6,244 nt of DNA from UBA6921 sp031363085 (GTDB lineage: Bacteria; Pseudomonadota; Gammaproteobacteria; SG8-11): positions 1 through 6,244 of the forward strand of contig JANLTU010000071.1 of NCBI GenBank assembly GCA_031363085.1, read 5' to 3'. Each line of letters begins with the position of its first letter. The stretch's first letter is position 1. Made by a program: the position numbers and the translations under genes. This document shows positions 4,249-6,244 of the stretch, one piece after another. The notes below the pieces were generated by a model. That model was not told where the DNA came from. It saw only the letters and a list, made by a program, of their open reading frames with translations, and ran no database searches.

Positions 4249-6244
4249 TTAGGATATTTGCTGCCGCACCCACTCTGGCACCGAGCGCAGCGCGCCTTCC
4301 AGTTTGCTCACATCGGTACCGCCGGCCTGTGCCATGTCAGCGCGCCCGCCGCCCTTGCCGCCGATTTGCTGGGCAACCATGTTCACCAATTCGCCGGCTT
4401 TAACTTTGGCATTGAAGTCCGCTGTGACACCGGCGACCAAACTGACCTTGCCATCGCTGACCGCAGCCAACACCACGGCGGCGGAACCGAGCTTGTTTTT
4501 CAGTTGATCCACCGTGTCGCGCAGGGCTTTGACATCGACTCCATCGAGACGTGCGGCCAATATTTTCAGGCCATTGATCTCCTGCGCCTGCCCGGCGAGG
4601 TCGCTACCTTGACTGCTGGCGGCCTTGCCTTTCAACTGTTCCAGTTCTTTTTCGGTTTTACGCACACGCTCCAGCAACTGGCGTACTTTTTCTTCGACGC
4701 TGTCGCGCGTTGCCTTCAGTAGTTCGGCGACGTTCGCCATTTGCGCCTGACTCTGCGCGATCCACTCCAAGGCACGCGCACCGCTCACTGCCTCGATGCG
4801 GCGCACACCGGCCGCGACTCCGCCTTCGGCAACGATTTTGAACACACCGATATCGCCGGTGCGTCCCACATGCGTACCGCCGCACAGCTCAGTCGAGAAC
4901 TGACCCATGCGCAACACGCGCACTTCGTCGCCGTATTTTTCGCCGAACAAGGCCATTGCGCCGCTGGCCATCGCGTCCTTGACCGGCATCACTTGGGTTT
5001 CGACCGCGTTGTTGACACGAATCTGCTCGTTCACCACGCGCTCGATCTGCGCCAGTTGTTCCGGCTTGATCGGCTCGAAGTGCGCGAAGTCGAAGCGCAA
5101 GCGTTCCGCTGACACCTGCGAACCTTTTTGCGTAACGTGCGCGCCCAGCACTTGGCGCAGCGCCGCGTGCAGCAGGTGGGTGGCGGAATGGTGGTAGGCG
5201 GTGTCACGGCGCAGTTGCATATCCACGCGCGCTTCGAGTGTTTGGCCCACCTGCAATTCGCCGAAGCGGACGGCACCGAGATGCCCGATCACCTCCGCCC
5301 CCTGCTTTTGCGTGTCGCTCACGACAAACTCGACGGATTCGTCGGCAAGCACGCCACGATCACCCACCTGCCCGCCGGATTCGGCGTAAAACGGCGTGCG
5401 CTCCAACACCACCATGCCGGCTTCACCTTTGCGCAACGTGGTGACGGTCTGGCCGTTTTTGAACAACGCCAACACCACGGAACGATCCACGAGATGCTCG
5501 TAACCAGTAAATAATGTGCGCCCTTCGACGCTCACGCCCTGCGCATACGCCACGCCGAATTGGCTGGCCGAACGCGCCCGCTCACGCTGTTCGTTCATCG
5601 CCTGCTCATAGCCTTCCAGATCGACTTTCAGGCCACGCGCGAACGCGATGTCGGCAGTCAGGTCGACCGGAAATCCGTAGGTGTCGTACAGCTTGAACAA
5701 GGTCGCGCCGGAAATGATCTTGCCCTTCAGCTTGGCGATGTCCTCGTCGAGAATTTTCATGCCGTGCGCCAGCGTCTCGCCGAAGCGTTCTTCTTCCTGC
5801 TTCAACGCGCGTTCTACTTGTGCCTGGGCGTGTGCGAGTTCCGGATACGCCGCGCCCATTTCTTTGACCAGCGGCGCGACCATTTTGTAGAAAAACGGTT
5901 CGCGCAGATTCAGCTCGTAGCCATGCCGCGCAGCGCGGCGGATGATGCGGCGCAACACATAACCGCGCCCTTCGTTGGACGGCAACACGCCGTCGACGAT
6001 CAAGAATGAACAGGCACGAATATGATCGGCGATCACGCGCAACGACGCGTTACTGAGGTCTTTCACGTCAGCGAGCTGGGCAATTACTTTGATGAGATTG
6101 CGGAACAAATCGATGTCGTAATTGTTATGCACGTGTTGCAGCACGGCGGCGAGACGCTCCAGGCCCATGCCGGTATCGACCGAGGGTTTGGGCAGCGGCT
6201 TCATGCTGCCGTCGGCGGCGCGGTCGAACTGCATGAATACCAGG
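4249..6244 (-). CDS. alaS: Alanyl-tRNA synthetase (AlaRS), 5' end outside the window
   Basis: AlaRS charges tRNA-Ala and removes mischarged Ser and Gly. The reading frame runs through the right edge: residues before the first in-window Met read LVF, so MQFDRAADG is internal and matches E. coli AlaRS at about residue 210. About 664 of some 870 residues are visible. Counting from that Met, the fragment shows the end of the catalytic domain (PSVDTGMGLERLAAVLQHV), the tRNA-recognition helices (SLRVIADHIRACSFLI, GYVLRRIIRRAARHG), and LYDTYGFPVDLTADI. The editing-site zinc ligands follow: H349 and H353 in HHSATH, and C451 and H455 in CGGTH. After a coiled coil (about 487-545) comes the C-Ala domain with GGKGGGRADMAQAGG. 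It is the first gene of the minus-strand alaS-lysC-csrA series. The frame is intact, with no missing key residue in the visible part. Confidence 0.98.
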   Translation of the reverse strand, partial: LVFMQFDRAADGSMKPLPKPSVDTGMGLERLAAVLQHVHNNYDIDLFRNLIKVIAQLADVKDLSNASLRVIADHIRACSFLIVDGVLPSNEGRGYVLRRIIRRAARHGYELNLREPFFYKMVAPLVKEMGAAYPELAHAQAQVERALKQEEERFGETLAHGMKILDEDIAKLKGKIISGATLFKLYDTYGFPVDLTADIAFARGLKVDLEGYEQAMNEQRERARSASQFGVAYAQGVSVEGRTLFTGYEHLVDRSVVLALFKNGQTVTTLRKGEAGMVVLERTPFYAESGGQVGDRGVLADESVEFVVSDTQKQGAEVIGHLGAVRFGELQVGQTLEARVDMQLRRDTAYHHSATHLLHAALRQVLGAHVTQKGSQVSAERLRFDFAHFEPIKPEQLAQIERVVNEQIRVNNAVETQVMPVKDAMASGAMALFGEKYGDEVRVLRMGQFSTELCGGTHVGRTGDIGVFKIVAEGGVAAGVRRIEAVSGARALEWIAQSQAQMANVAELLKATRDSVEEKVRQLLERVRKTEKELEQLKGKAASSQGSDLAGQAQEINGLKILAARLDGVDVKALRDTVDQLKNKLGSAAVVLAAVSDGKVSLVAGVTADFNAKVKAGELVNMVAQQIGGKGGGRADMAQAGGTDVSKLEGALRSVPEWVRQQIS

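Noticed and set aside
4258..6009. Several plus-strand frames of 120-154 codons inside alaS
   Set aside because: They are antisense to a strongly conserved gene; codon bias of alaS explains the absence of stops.
4232..6234. Start of alaS at the ATG at 6234
   Set aside because: The frame stays open upstream (LVF before the Met) and the homologous E. coli Met is internal at about residue 210, so the true start is beyond the window.

Overview
The window looks like a chromosomal segment of a gammaproteobacterium with moderate GC content. The minus strand carries alaS - lysC - csrA - tRNA-Ser(GCU) - tRNA-Arg(ACG). This order is a familiar gammaproteobacterial synteny block: E. coli has alaS-csrA-serV-argV without lysC, and pseudomonads keep lysC between alaS and csrA. 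The CsrA core and the AlaRS fragment are very close to the enterobacterial proteins as I remember them. I cannot name the genus. A DsrC-family protein and a bufferin-like peptide fit an environmental lineage, possibly one handling sulfur or metals, but that is inference.

Layout from left to right. Positions 1-309 (minus) hold the start of an AIM24/TIGR00266-family gene cut by the window edge. Positions 365-703 (minus) encode a DsrC/TusE-like protein; the two are probably one operon read from a promoter near 758-786. Positions 704-1469 contain no convincing gene. They hold a 241-bp MITE-like element (950-1190) with 20-bp perfect terminal inverted repeats and a strong internal palindrome, plus several smaller dyads. 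Positions 1470-1760 (plus) encode a 96-residue secreted cysteine-rich peptide resembling BufA2-type bufferin precursors, closed by a bidirectional terminator (1892-1928).

Next come tRNA-Arg(ACG) and tRNA-Ser(GCU), both minus strand with encoded CCA. The 175-bp spacer between them carries a near-consensus promoter that would let tRNA-Arg be made separately. csrA follows (2480-2716, minus). Its upstream region contains a nearly perfect sigma-28 (FliA) flagellar promoter, TGAAGTTT-N11-GCCGATAA. The aspartokinase gene lysC (2920-4152) has an in-frame internal start with its own ribosome binding site, as in the alpha/beta aspartokinases. alaS (4249 to beyond 6244) lacks only its 5' part, roughly the first 210 codons.

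Functionally this is a translation and post-transcriptional regulation block (AlaRS, tRNAs, CsrA) with an amino-acid biosynthesis gene. It sits next to an accessory stretch with an insertion element, an orphan metallophore-like peptide and a DsrC paralogue. The least ordinary signals are the flagellar-type promoter on csrA, the MITE, the DsrC-like protein that has Trp where the C-terminal redox Cys should be, and the bufferin-like gene with no modifying enzyme beside it.
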